NCBI GenBank assembly: GCA_021443405.1
Contig: JABUUA010000028.1
Location: 3,043-17,143 of the forward strand
Reading direction: 5' to 3'
Length of the DNA: 14,101 nt
Source of the DNA: Bacteroidaceae bacterium
GTDB taxonomy: Bacteria; Bacteroidota; Bacteroidia; Bacteroidales; Bacteroidaceae
The notes beneath the pieces are model-generated. The model was not told where the DNA came from. It did no database searches and saw nothing but the letters and a program-made list of their open reading frames with translations. The position numbers and the translations under genes were made by a program. The first letter of the stretch is position 1. Each line of letters opens with the position of its first letter. Positions 5,513-11,576 of the stretch are shown one piece after another.

Positions 5513-7021
5513 TCAGGCATTCAGCGCCAGCACCTCCTCGATGATGGTGCGCTGGTTGCTGAGGCGCGGCACCTTGTGCTGGCCACCTAACTTGCCTCGC
5601 GAGCGGAGCCAGTCGGTGAACACGCCCGGGCGCGCCACGATGAGTTCCAGCGGTTGCAAGGTGATGTCCTTGTAACGCTTGGCCTCGTAATCGCTGTTTA
5701 CCTGCTGGAGCGTGGTGTCGAGCACGCGGGCGAAGAGGTCCACATCGGCGGGCGCCTGACTGAACTCCACCACCCATTGGTGGCGACAGTGGCCTTCGGC
5801 GTCCATGAAGACTGGGGCCGCGGTGTACTCGGCCACCTGAGCGCCCGTCTGTCGGCACGCTTCGGCCAGTCCTTGCTCGGCGTTATCCACAATCAACTCC
5901 TCGCCAAAAGCGTTGATGAACGACTTGGTGCGACCCGTGATAACGAACTTGTAAGGCGCCACGGACGTGAAGCGCACGGTGTCGCCAATCTGGTAACGCC
6001 ACAGACCGCTCGAGGTGGAGATGAGCATGGCATAGTTCTTCCCCTTCTCCACACCCCACAGAGGAACCACCGTGGGCTGGGCGGAGTCGAACTCGGACAT
6101 GGGGATGAATTCGTAGAAGACGCCGTAGTCAAGCATCAGCGACATAGCCGTGTCGGCAGGGTCGTCCTGCAGACCGAAGAAACCTTCGCTGGCGTTGTAC
6201 GTCTCCATGTAGTGCATGTTGGGCGACGTGATAAGGCGCTGGTACTGCTGGCGATAGGGTGTGAAGGCCACGCCGCCGTGGAAAAACACTTCGAGGTTGG
6301 GCCAGACTTCGCTGATGTCGCTCTTTCCGCTGATTTCGAGCACGCGGTTCAGCACCGAGAGCATCCACGAGGGAACGCCGCTGAGATTGGTCACGTCGCG
6401 GTTGATGGCCTCGCGAGCGATGCGGTCGCGCTTGATTTCGAAGTCGGCGAGCAGTGCAGTCTCTTTCTTGGGAACGCGCAGAAGGTTGACCAGCGGGTTG
6501 ATGTTTTCGATGAGAATGGCGCTGAGGTCGCCCACGAGCGAGTCGGAGAGATTGTAGTTGGGAGCGTGAGAGCCGCCGAGGATAAGGGCGCGTCCGTCGA
6601 AGATGCGGCTTTCGGGGTGGTTGCGCAAGTACCAGACCACGGCGTCGCGTCCGCCGGCGAAGTGCGTGTCACGCAGTCCCTGACGGCTCACGGGTATGAA
6701 CTTGCTCTTGTCGTTCGTGGTTCCGCTCGATTTGGCGTACCAGCGAACGCGCCCAGGCCACAGGACGTTGGCGGCGCCGTGACGCATGCTGTCGATGTGG
6801 TCCTTCAGCTCCTCGTAGGTGTTGACGGGCGACGAAGCGGCAAAGTCTTCGTAGGTGTGGATGTTCTGGAAGCCGTGCTCCCTACCCCATTCCGTGTCGG
6901 CGGCGAGGCGCACGAGGCGGCGAAGCACCTGCATCTGTATGGCCTCGGCCTCGAGGGCGTAGCGGTCAAGCTGGTGCAGTCGGTGCGTGAATACGGGGCG
7001 AATCAGTTGTGTTCTAATCAT
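5513..7021 (-). CDS. GH3 auxin-responsive-promoter family adenylate-forming enzyme
   Basis: This 502-residue enzyme belongs to the GH3 branch of the ANL-type adenylating superfamily. Plant members activate a carboxylic acid with ATP and join it to an amino acid; the substrate of bacterial members is not known. Visible motifs are the P-loop-like SSGTTNDKSKFIPVS (98-112), YNASEGFFG (275-283), and the ATP-binding GLWRYQIGDTVRFT (339-352) followed by ITGRTKSFINAFGEEL (361-376). Length is normal for the family. The ATG at 7019-7021 lies inside the last codons of rnc, so the two genes overlap by 8 nt and are likely translationally coupled. It is the last gene of the acpP-fabF-rnc transcript, which hints at a link to acyl chains, perhaps a fatty or aryl acid substrate (inference). 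Confidence 0.92.
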   Translation of the reverse strand: MIRTQLIRPVFTHRLHQLDRYALEAEAIQMQVLRRLVRLAADTEWGREHGFQNIHTYEDFAASSPVNTYEELKDHIDSMRHGAANVLWPGRVRWYAKSSGTTNDKSKFIPVSRQGLRDTHFAGGRDAVVWYLRNHPESRIFDGRALILGGSHAPNYNLSDSLVGDLSAILIENINPLVNLLRVPKKETALLADFEIKRDRIAREAINRDVTNLSGVPSWMLSVLNRVLEISGKSDISEVWPNLEVFFHGGVAFTPYRQQYQRLITSPNMHYMETYNASEGFFGLQDDPADTAMSLMLDYGVFYEFIPMSEFDSAQPTVVPLWGVEKGKNYAMLISTSSGLWRYQIGDTVRFTSVAPYKFVITGRTKSFINAFGEELIVDNAEQGLAEACRQTGAQVAEYTAAPVFMDAEGHCRHQWVVEFSQAPADVDLFARVLDTTLQQVNSDYEAKRYKDITLQPLELIVARPGVFTDWLRSRGKLGGQHKVPRLSNQRTIIEEVLALNA

Positions 7022-8102
7022 GATGTTCAGCGAAGGCCTGTTCTTCAGCCTCGTCTATGAGTTCCTTCCGCGTCTTCTCGCGGAACGTGATGTCGGAGAA
7101 GTCGAACTCGTCGCCTTCGTCCTTTCCTGTCGTTGGTTGTTTGTCGGTTGCAACTTCTGCGGGGGTCTCGGTCTTGGCGGGCTTTTTCGTCTTTGCAGAC
7201 GTCTGCACCTTTGGTGTTTTTTTCTTAGACGTTTGAGTCAATTCCTGCAGTCGTGTGGGCTTCGACGTCGGCACGTCTTCCTCTATCTTCGGCACCACCA
7301 TACGCGGTTCCTCCTCCATCGCGGTGCGTTTTCCCTTGGCGTCGAACACGGCATGCTCGAGCTGGCGGTTCTTGCGAAGGCGGTGCAGGGCGTCCTTTGC
7401 CGCATTTTGGTGACTTTCTTTCTTGGAGTAGCCCTTGCCTTCACCGCATTTGATGCCTTCCACCTTCACCATGGTGCGGAAGAGCGGCGAGGTGTTGTCC
7501 TCCATGGTCTCCTCCATCAGCACGAAATCCACCTCGATGCGGTTCTTCTGACTCCACTCCAGCAGCTTGCTCTTGAAGTTCTCCTCGCGGTACGCCACCG
7601 TGTTGACGTTGACGAGACTCTTGAGTATCTGCTTTTCGATGAAGCGTCGGCAGTAGTCGTAGCCGCGGTCGCAGTAGATGGCGCCCACGAGTGCTTCGAA
7701 GGCGTTGCCGGGAAGATAGTTGTTGTGTGCGTTGTGGAAGTGCTTGTTGGTGCGCACCAGTCGGTGGATGCCCATCTGCTGTGCAATCTGATTGAGCGAG
7801 GCGCGCTGCACAATTTTACTGCGTGTCGAAGTAAGGAAACCCTCAGATTTGCGGGGAAATTGGCGGTAAACGACCTCCGCCACCACGGCGCCCAGCACCG
7901 CGTCGCCAAGAAATTCCAGTCGCTCATTGTTGATGCGACCGCCCTTCTCGCCCCTCTCTGAAACCGATTTGTGGCGCAACGCCTCCTCGTAGAGCCGAAT
8001 ATCCGACGGCCAGAAGCCCAAGATGCGGTGGATAGAACGGAAAAGCTCCCTATCCTTGCGGAAGGGGAGCTTCACTATCGTAAGGAAATCTCGGAGTATC
8101 AC
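7014..8102 (-). CDS. rnc: Ribonuclease III with long C-terminal extension
   Basis: This is the double-strand-specific endoribonuclease that processes rRNA precursors and mRNAs in the cytoplasm. I chose the GTG at 8100-8102, overlapping the fabF stop as GTGA. It gives 362 residues and an N-terminus (ILRDFLTIVKLPFRKD) like other Bacteroidetes RNase III. An ATG at 8127-8129 would add 9 residues inside fabF. The signature NERLEFLGDAVLG is at 59-71, with catalytic-site Glu60, Glu63 and Asp67. The second metal-site motif reads GNAFEALVGAIYCDRG, placing Asn133 where E. coli has Asp114; Glu136 matches Glu117. The dsRNA-binding domain covers about 177-244. About 110 Lys/Thr/Pro/Glu-rich residues follow, ending in an acidic helix, making it far longer than the 226-residue E. 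coli enzyme. Confidence 0.93.
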   Translation of the reverse strand: MILRDFLTIVKLPFRKDRELFRSIHRILGFWPSDIRLYEEALRHKSVSERGEKGGRINNERLEFLGDAVLGAVVAEVVYRQFPRKSEGFLTSTRSKIVQRASLNQIAQQMGIHRLVRTNKHFHNAHNNYLPGNAFEALVGAIYCDRGYDYCRRFIEKQILKSLVNVNTVAYREENFKSKLLEWSQKNRIEVDFVLMEETMEDNTSPLFRTMVKVEGIKCGEGKGYSKKESHQNAAKDALHRLRKNRQLEHAVFDAKGKRTAMEEEPRMVVPKIEEDVPTSKPTRLQELTQTSKKKTPKVQTSAKTKKPAKTETPAEVATDKQPTTGKDEGDEFDFSDITFREKTRKELIDEAEEQAFAEHHD

Positions 8103-9361
8103 TCTGAATATTTCTTGAAGATGGCACATGCGTTGTGGCCACCAAAGCCGAACGTGTTGCTCAGTGCGGCGCGTACGGTGCGCTTCTGAGCCTTGTCGAA
8201 GGTGAAATTGAGCTGGTAGTCAATCTCGGGATCCTCGTCTCCCTCGGGATGGTTGATGGTAGGAGGAACGATATCTTGCTCGACAGACAGCACGCAGAAC
8301 ATAGCCTCGATGGCACCGGCGGCGCCTAAAAGGTGGCCTGTCATCGACTTGGTTGAGCTGATGTTCAACTTGTAGGCGTAGTCGCCGAAGACGGCCTGGA
8401 TGGCCTTCACCTCGCTGATGTCGCCCACGGGGGTTGATGTGCCGTGCACGTTGATGTAGTCAATGTCCTCGGGCTTCATGCCGGCATCCTCCAAAGCATT
8501 CTCCATCACGAGCTTGGCGCCCAAACCTTCGGGGTGCGATGCAGTGATGTGATGAGCGTCGGCACTCATGCCTGCACCCACCATTTCTGCGTAGATGTGG
8601 GCACCGCGCGCCTTGGCGTGCTCCAATTCCTCAAGGATGAGCATGGCACTACCCTCGCCCATGATGAAACCGTCGCGGCTGGCGCTGAAGGGACGGCTGG
8701 CATGTTCGGGGTCGTCGTTGCGGGTTGAAAGCGCATGCATCGCGTTGAAACCGCCCACGCCGCACTCGATGATGGCTGCTTCTGAGCCTCCGGTGACGAT
8801 GGCGTCTGCCTTACCCAGGCGAATGAGGTTGAAAGCATCGGCGATGGCGTTGGTCGAACTGGCGCAAGCACTGCTTGTGATGTAGTTCGGTCCGTGGAAG
8901 CCGTACTGGATGCTTATCTGTCCTGCAGCGATGTCGGCTATCATTTTGGGCACGAAGAACGGGTTGAACTTGGGACCTTGCTCAAGATTCTGACCGTAAT
9001 AGACTATTTCGTCTTGGAACGTCTTCATGCCGCCGATTCCCACGCCAAGGACAACACCGATGCGATTCTTATTGACCGACTCCACGTCCATCTTGCTGTT
9101 CTCCACAGCCATCTTGGCGGCGGCGAGAGCATACTGGCAATAAAGGTCCATCTTACGGGCCTCCTTGCGGTCAATATAGTCGTTGGCATTGAACCCTTTC
9201 ACCTCGCAAGCGAACTGGGTCTTGAATAAAGATGCGTCGAACTTAGTAATAGGCGCAGCGCCGCTTACACCAGCCAGAGCGTTCTGCCAAGTTTCCTCAG
9301 CAGTAAGTCCTATAGGTGAAACGGCACCGATACCTGTTACTACTACTCTTTTAAGCTCCAT
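8099..9361 (-). CDS. fabF: Beta-ketoacyl-ACP synthase II
   Basis: This 420-residue condensing enzyme extends acyl-ACP by two carbons using malonyl-ACP in type II fatty acid synthesis. The Cys-His-His triad is Cys166 (SSACASS), His306 (NVHGTSTP) and His343 (TGHLLGA), with the FabF-typical FGFGGHN near the C-terminus. Length is normal. It starts 39 bp after acpP, whose product carries its substrates, and its stop overlaps the likely rnc start. The acpP-fabF-rnc order is conserved in Bacteroidetes. It is expressed from the acpP promoter. Confidence 0.97.
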   Translation of the reverse strand: MELKRVVVTGIGAVSPIGLTAEETWQNALAGVSGAAPITKFDASLFKTQFACEVKGFNANDYIDRKEARKMDLYCQYALAAAKMAVENSKMDVESVNKNRIGVVLGVGIGGMKTFQDEIVYYGQNLEQGPKFNPFFVPKMIADIAAGQISIQYGFHGPNYITSSACASSTNAIADAFNLIRLGKADAIVTGGSEAAIIECGVGGFNAMHALSTRNDDPEHASRPFSASRDGFIMGEGSAMLILEELEHAKARGAHIYAEMVGAGMSADAHHITASHPEGLGAKLVMENALEDAGMKPEDIDYINVHGTSTPVGDISEVKAIQAVFGDYAYKLNISSTKSMTGHLLGAAGAIEAMFCVLSVEQDIVPPTINHPEGDEDPEIDYQLNFTFDKAQKRTVRAALSNTFGFGGHNACAIFKKYSE

Positions 9362-9400
9362 ACTTAAATAAGATTAGTAGAACGGACGGGGACGACCAGC

Positions 9401-9637
9401 TTAGTTCTGGTGTGCGTTGATGTAAGCGATGGCGTCGCCAACGGTAGAGATCTTCTCGGCTTCGTCGTCGGGAATGCTAACGTTGAACTGCTTCTCGAAC
9501 TCCATGATCAACTCTACGGTGTCGAGAGAGTCTGCGCCAAGGTCCTGAGTGAAGCTGGCACCAGCAACTACTTCTGCCTCGTCAACACCCAACTTATCTA
9601 CGATGATCTCTTTTACTTTTGCTTCAATATCAGCCAT
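9401..9637 (-). CDS. acpP: Acyl carrier protein
   Basis: This 78-residue acidic, helical protein carries growing acyl chains on a 4'-phosphopantetheine arm. The attachment Ser37 sits in the invariant DSLD motif (GADSLDTVEL, 34-43). Length and the first residues (MADIEAKVKEIIVDKLGV) are typical. It is the first gene of the acpP-fabF-rnc-GH3 operon and has a consensus promoter about 55 bp upstream. Confidence 0.97.
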   Translation of the reverse strand: MADIEAKVKEIIVDKLGVDEAEVVAGASFTQDLGADSLDTVELIMEFEKQFNVSIPDDEAEKISTVGDAIAYINAHQN

Positions 9638-9691
9638 AGTGGTAAAGATTAAATAATTGATTTTCTAACTGTGTAATTAAGTTTTCGGGTG

Positions 9692-9723
9692 CAAATTTAC
9701 TATATTTTCTTCACACCACCAAA
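9692..9723 (-). promoter_or_regulatory. Promoter of the acpP-fabF-rnc operon
   Basis: TTTG (9720-9723), a 20-bp spacer and TAAATTTG (9692-9699) on the minus strand match the Bacteroidetes consensus. The leader to the acpP ATG is about 50 nt and A/T-rich, with no Shine-Dalgarno sequence. The region is about 40 bp past the vsr stop codon, and no terminator for vsr is visible between them. Confidence 0.78.
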
Positions 9724-9764
9724 CAAATATCCTATAAAATGTACCTTTATTACACACTATCGCC

Positions 9765-10316
9765 TTATTTGTGCAATAAATAATCGGCTTCTTCGTCTGC
9801 GGCCATAGGCGTTGGCAGGCTGGTGTCGGCATAGGTGACGGGCTGACGACCATAGGCTTCGAGTATGAGCTCGGCCACTCGGTACGAGAGTGCACGGAGG
9901 GTCTGTGTGCGGGTGACTTTGTCCTTGAGTTGGCATTCCCACACCACGAGAACCCGCCAGCCGGCTCGTTTCAGCAGGGTGTAGTTGATGGTGTCACGTT
10001 CGATGTTGCGCTTGATTTTCTGTACCCAGAAGTCGTGGTTGGTGCGTGGCACCTTGCAGCACTTGCTGTTCACGAGGTCGTGGTCGGCAGTCGCATCCAC
10101 GCGATGACCGTGCCAGAAGCAGCCATTGACGAAGATGGCAATCTTGTATTTCCGCATGACGATATCGGGACACCCGGGTAACGACTTCACGTAGAGCCGG
10201 TAGCGGTAGCCTTCCGACCACAGCCAGCGCCGCACCATCACTTCGGGTTTGGTGTTTTTGGCGCGGATGTGCGACATACATCGGTGCCGTTGCTGGGGTG
10301 TTAGCGGGTCGGCCAT
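9765..10316 (-). CDS. vsr: Very short patch repair (Vsr-like) DNA mismatch endonuclease
   Basis: This 183-residue protein resembles E. coli Vsr, which nicks next to the T of a T:G mismatch formed by deamination of 5-methylcytosine. Motifs in order are the N-terminal MADPLTPQQRHRCMSHIRAKNTKPE, Asp51 in GCPDIV (the catalytic Asp has the same number in E. coli), VNGCFWHGH (62-70), CKVPRTNHDFWVQKIKRNIERD and GWRVLVVWEC. Asn63 takes the place of a His that E. coli Vsr has in FTHGCFWHHH. The frame opens at 10376, but the first 20 residues of that form are unrelated to the family and cover the promoter, so the ATG at 10314-10316 is preferred. No cytosine methyltransferase gene, the usual partner, is next to it. 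In vivo specificity is unknown. Confidence 0.9.
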   Translation of the reverse strand: MADPLTPQQRHRCMSHIRAKNTKPEVMVRRWLWSEGYRYRLYVKSLPGCPDIVMRKYKIAIFVNGCFWHGHRVDATADHDLVNSKCCKVPRTNHDFWVQKIKRNIERDTINYTLLKRAGWRVLVVWECQLKDKVTRTQTLRALSYRVAELILEAYGRQPVTYADTSLPTPMAADEEADYLLHK

Positions 10317-10320
10317 GGTG

Positions 10321-10351
10321 CAAAGATAGTGAAAAGTGGGTTGCGGACAAA
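10321..10351 (-). promoter_or_regulatory. Promoter of vsr, probably leaderless
   Basis: TTTG (10348-10351), a 19-bp spacer and TATCTTTG (10321-10328) on the minus strand fit the consensus. Only 4 nt (CACC) separate the -7 element from the ATG at 10316, so transcription should begin at or within a few bases of the start codon. Confidence 0.65.
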
Positions 10352-10426
10352 GCAGAAATCGGTAAATTACGCCCATAAGTGAGTGCGAGCGACTGGGTGT
10401 CGGCGTTTTTTGCTCGTTATTTGCTC

Positions 10427-10469
10427 CGACAAAAAACTAAAAACCCTTGTAACGTTGCAGTTACAAGGG
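10427..10469 (-). terminator. Intrinsic terminator of tRNA-Leu
   Basis: CCCTTGTAAC (10444-10453) pairs perfectly with GTTACAAGGG (10460-10469) around a 6-nt loop. On the minus strand it is followed by TTTTTAGTTTTTT, giving a 10-bp stem plus T-run. It begins 6 nt after the CCA end of the tRNA. Confidence 0.92.
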
Positions 10470-10474
10470 AAATC

Positions 10475-10561
10475 TGGTGCCCGGAACGGGACTCGAACCC
10501 GTACGGCCGTTAGGCCAAGGGATTTTAAGTCCCTCGTGTCTACCGATTCCACCATCTGGGC
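10475..10561 (-). tRNA. tRNA-Leu (anticodon UAA)
   Basis: The minus-strand sequence folds as an 87-nt class II tRNA with encoded CCA (10475-10477). The acceptor stem is GCCCAGA/TCCGGGC and the D-arm contains GGTAGAC. The anticodon stem AGGGA/TCCCT carries the loop CTTAAAA, with anticodon TAA at 10525-10527. A long variable arm has a GGCC/GGCC stem, and the T-arm is ACGGG-TTCGAGT-CCCGT. The discriminator is A73, as expected for leucine. Acceptor pair 5-68 is A·C (A from 10557, C from 10483), an unpaired position in an otherwise complete cloverleaf. It has its own promoter and terminator, so it is a single-gene unit reading UUA codons. Confidence 0.96.
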
Positions 10562-10575
10562 AGCCTAATTGCTTG

Positions 10576-10607
10576 CAAAGGTACGAATAAGCGCGTGAAA
10601 AAGCAAA
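10576..10607 (-). promoter_or_regulatory. Promoter of tRNA-Leu
   Basis: TTTG (10604-10607), a 20-bp spacer and TACCTTTG (10576-10583) on the minus strand are a perfect consensus, ending 14 bp before the mature tRNA 5' end. That leaves a very short 5' leader for RNase P to remove. Confidence 0.82.
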
Positions 10608-10674
10608 TAATTGCTGGTTTTTCTCGAAATACGACTCGGTGTTTGGCGCTTGCGACGGAGCTGTTGAGTTGTTT

Positions 10675-11436
10675 TCACTGCACTTTGCAGGTGAGTTTCT
10701 GACGGAAAATGTCGCGGGCGTACTCGATGGCGTCGCGACTGAGAGCGGGTGTTTCGTGGAGCGGATAAGGGAGACCGAGTTTCTCGTACTTGATGGTTCC
10801 CATGGTGTGATAAGGCAGAAGTTCGACGCGCTCCACCACGGAGTAGCGGGCGAGATAGGTCGCCATGGCTTGGAGATGCGCCTCGTCGTCGTTGATGCCA
10901 GGCGTGACGACGTGCCGAATCCACGTTGGGTGACCCGTTTGCTGCAGGTAGTCGAGGAACTTCTGGTTGTTGTCGCGGCTGCATCCCGTGAGTCGTGGGT
11001 GCAGGTCATCGTCGATAGTTTTCACATCGAGCAGGACGAGGTCGGTCTCGGACAAGGCCTCGCGCGCGCGTTCATTAAATATTATGCCGCTGGTGTCGAG
11101 GGCGGTGTGGAGACCTTTGCGGTGGCAAAGCTGGAAGTAACGGGCCACAAACTGCGCCTGCAGCAGGGGTTCGCCGCCTGTGCACGTAACGCCACCCGAA
11201 CGGATGAAACTGCGATAGCGCAGCGTTTCCTCGAGGAGTTGCTCCGGAGTCCATTCGTAGGGGACTGGTGCATGCGGGTCCCACGTGTCGGGGTTGTGGC
11301 AGAACTGGCAGCGCATGGGGCATCCCTGCAGAAAGGTGACGAAGCGAATGCCCGGTCCATCGACGGTGCCGAAGGACTCGAGGGAGTGGATGCGTCCCAC
11401 TACCCCACCTTGTTCTGTGATGGTTGTGCTGTTCAT
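10675..11436 (-). CDS. pflA: Pyruvate formate-lyase activating enzyme (radical SAM)
   Basis: This 253-residue radical SAM enzyme uses a [4Fe-4S] cluster and S-adenosylmethionine to abstract hydrogen from the active-site glycine of PflB, switching it on under anaerobic conditions. The CX3CX2C cluster motif is at Cys39, Cys43 and Cys46 (GCPMRCQFC). The typical TVDGPGIR (24-31), TCTGGEP and DLVLLDVKTID follow. Length is close to the 246 residues of the E. coli enzyme. It lies 140 bp after pflB on the same strand, but a terminator-like hairpin (11490-11520) stands between them. No clear TAnnTTTG promoter precedes it, so read-through from pflB is the likely source of its mRNA, at lower level. Confidence 0.96.
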   Translation of the reverse strand: MNSTTITEQGGVVGRIHSLESFGTVDGPGIRFVTFLQGCPMRCQFCHNPDTWDPHAPVPYEWTPEQLLEETLRYRSFIRSGGVTCTGGEPLLQAQFVARYFQLCHRKGLHTALDTSGIIFNERAREALSETDLVLLDVKTIDDDLHPRLTGCSRDNNQKFLDYLQQTGHPTWIRHVVTPGINDDEAHLQAMATYLARYSVVERVELLPYHTMGTIKYEKLGLPYPLHETPALSRDAIEYARDIFRQKLTCKVQ

Positions 11437-11489
11437 TGCGTTCGTTTGCGGTGATGTTTCCGTGTTGTTATCGAGGTGTATTTGTAGCT

Positions 11490-11520
11490 AAAAACCCTCG
11501 CCCTTGGGGAAGAGCGAGGG
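11490..11520 (-). terminator. Intrinsic terminator between pflB and pflA
   Basis: CCCTCGC (11495-11501) pairs with GCGAGGG (11514-11520). A 3-bp CTT/AAG stem continues inside after one mismatch, with a GGGG loop. On the minus strand TTTTT follows at once (11490-11494). A weaker G/C-rich dyad (GGCC-CCC against GGG-GGCC, about 11539-11569) lies directly after the pflB stop. Confidence 0.8.
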
Positions 11521-11576
11521 CTTTGAGGGAGTATCTCGGGCCGCCCACCCTCGGGAGAGCGGGCTGGCCGGAGGGA

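Noticed and set aside
5654..7060. 468-codon open frame on the plus strand
   Set aside because: It is entirely antisense to the GH3-family gene, whose protein carries clear family motifs. Long antisense frames arise from the G/C-rich third positions here; the translation shows no recognisable domain.
8103..8129. ATG start for rnc 9 codons further upstream
   Set aside because: It lies inside fabF; the GTG overlapping the fabF stop gives the family-like N-terminus. The ATG cannot be fully excluded.
9677..9895. 72-codon minus-strand frame at the end of vsr
   Set aside because: It overlaps vsr in another frame and the acpP promoter; no coding signs.
10317..10376. 20-residue N-terminal extension of Vsr
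   Set aside because: The extension is unrelated to the family and covers the -33/-7 promoter; with the internal ATG, the catalytic Asp falls at position 51 as in E. coli Vsr.
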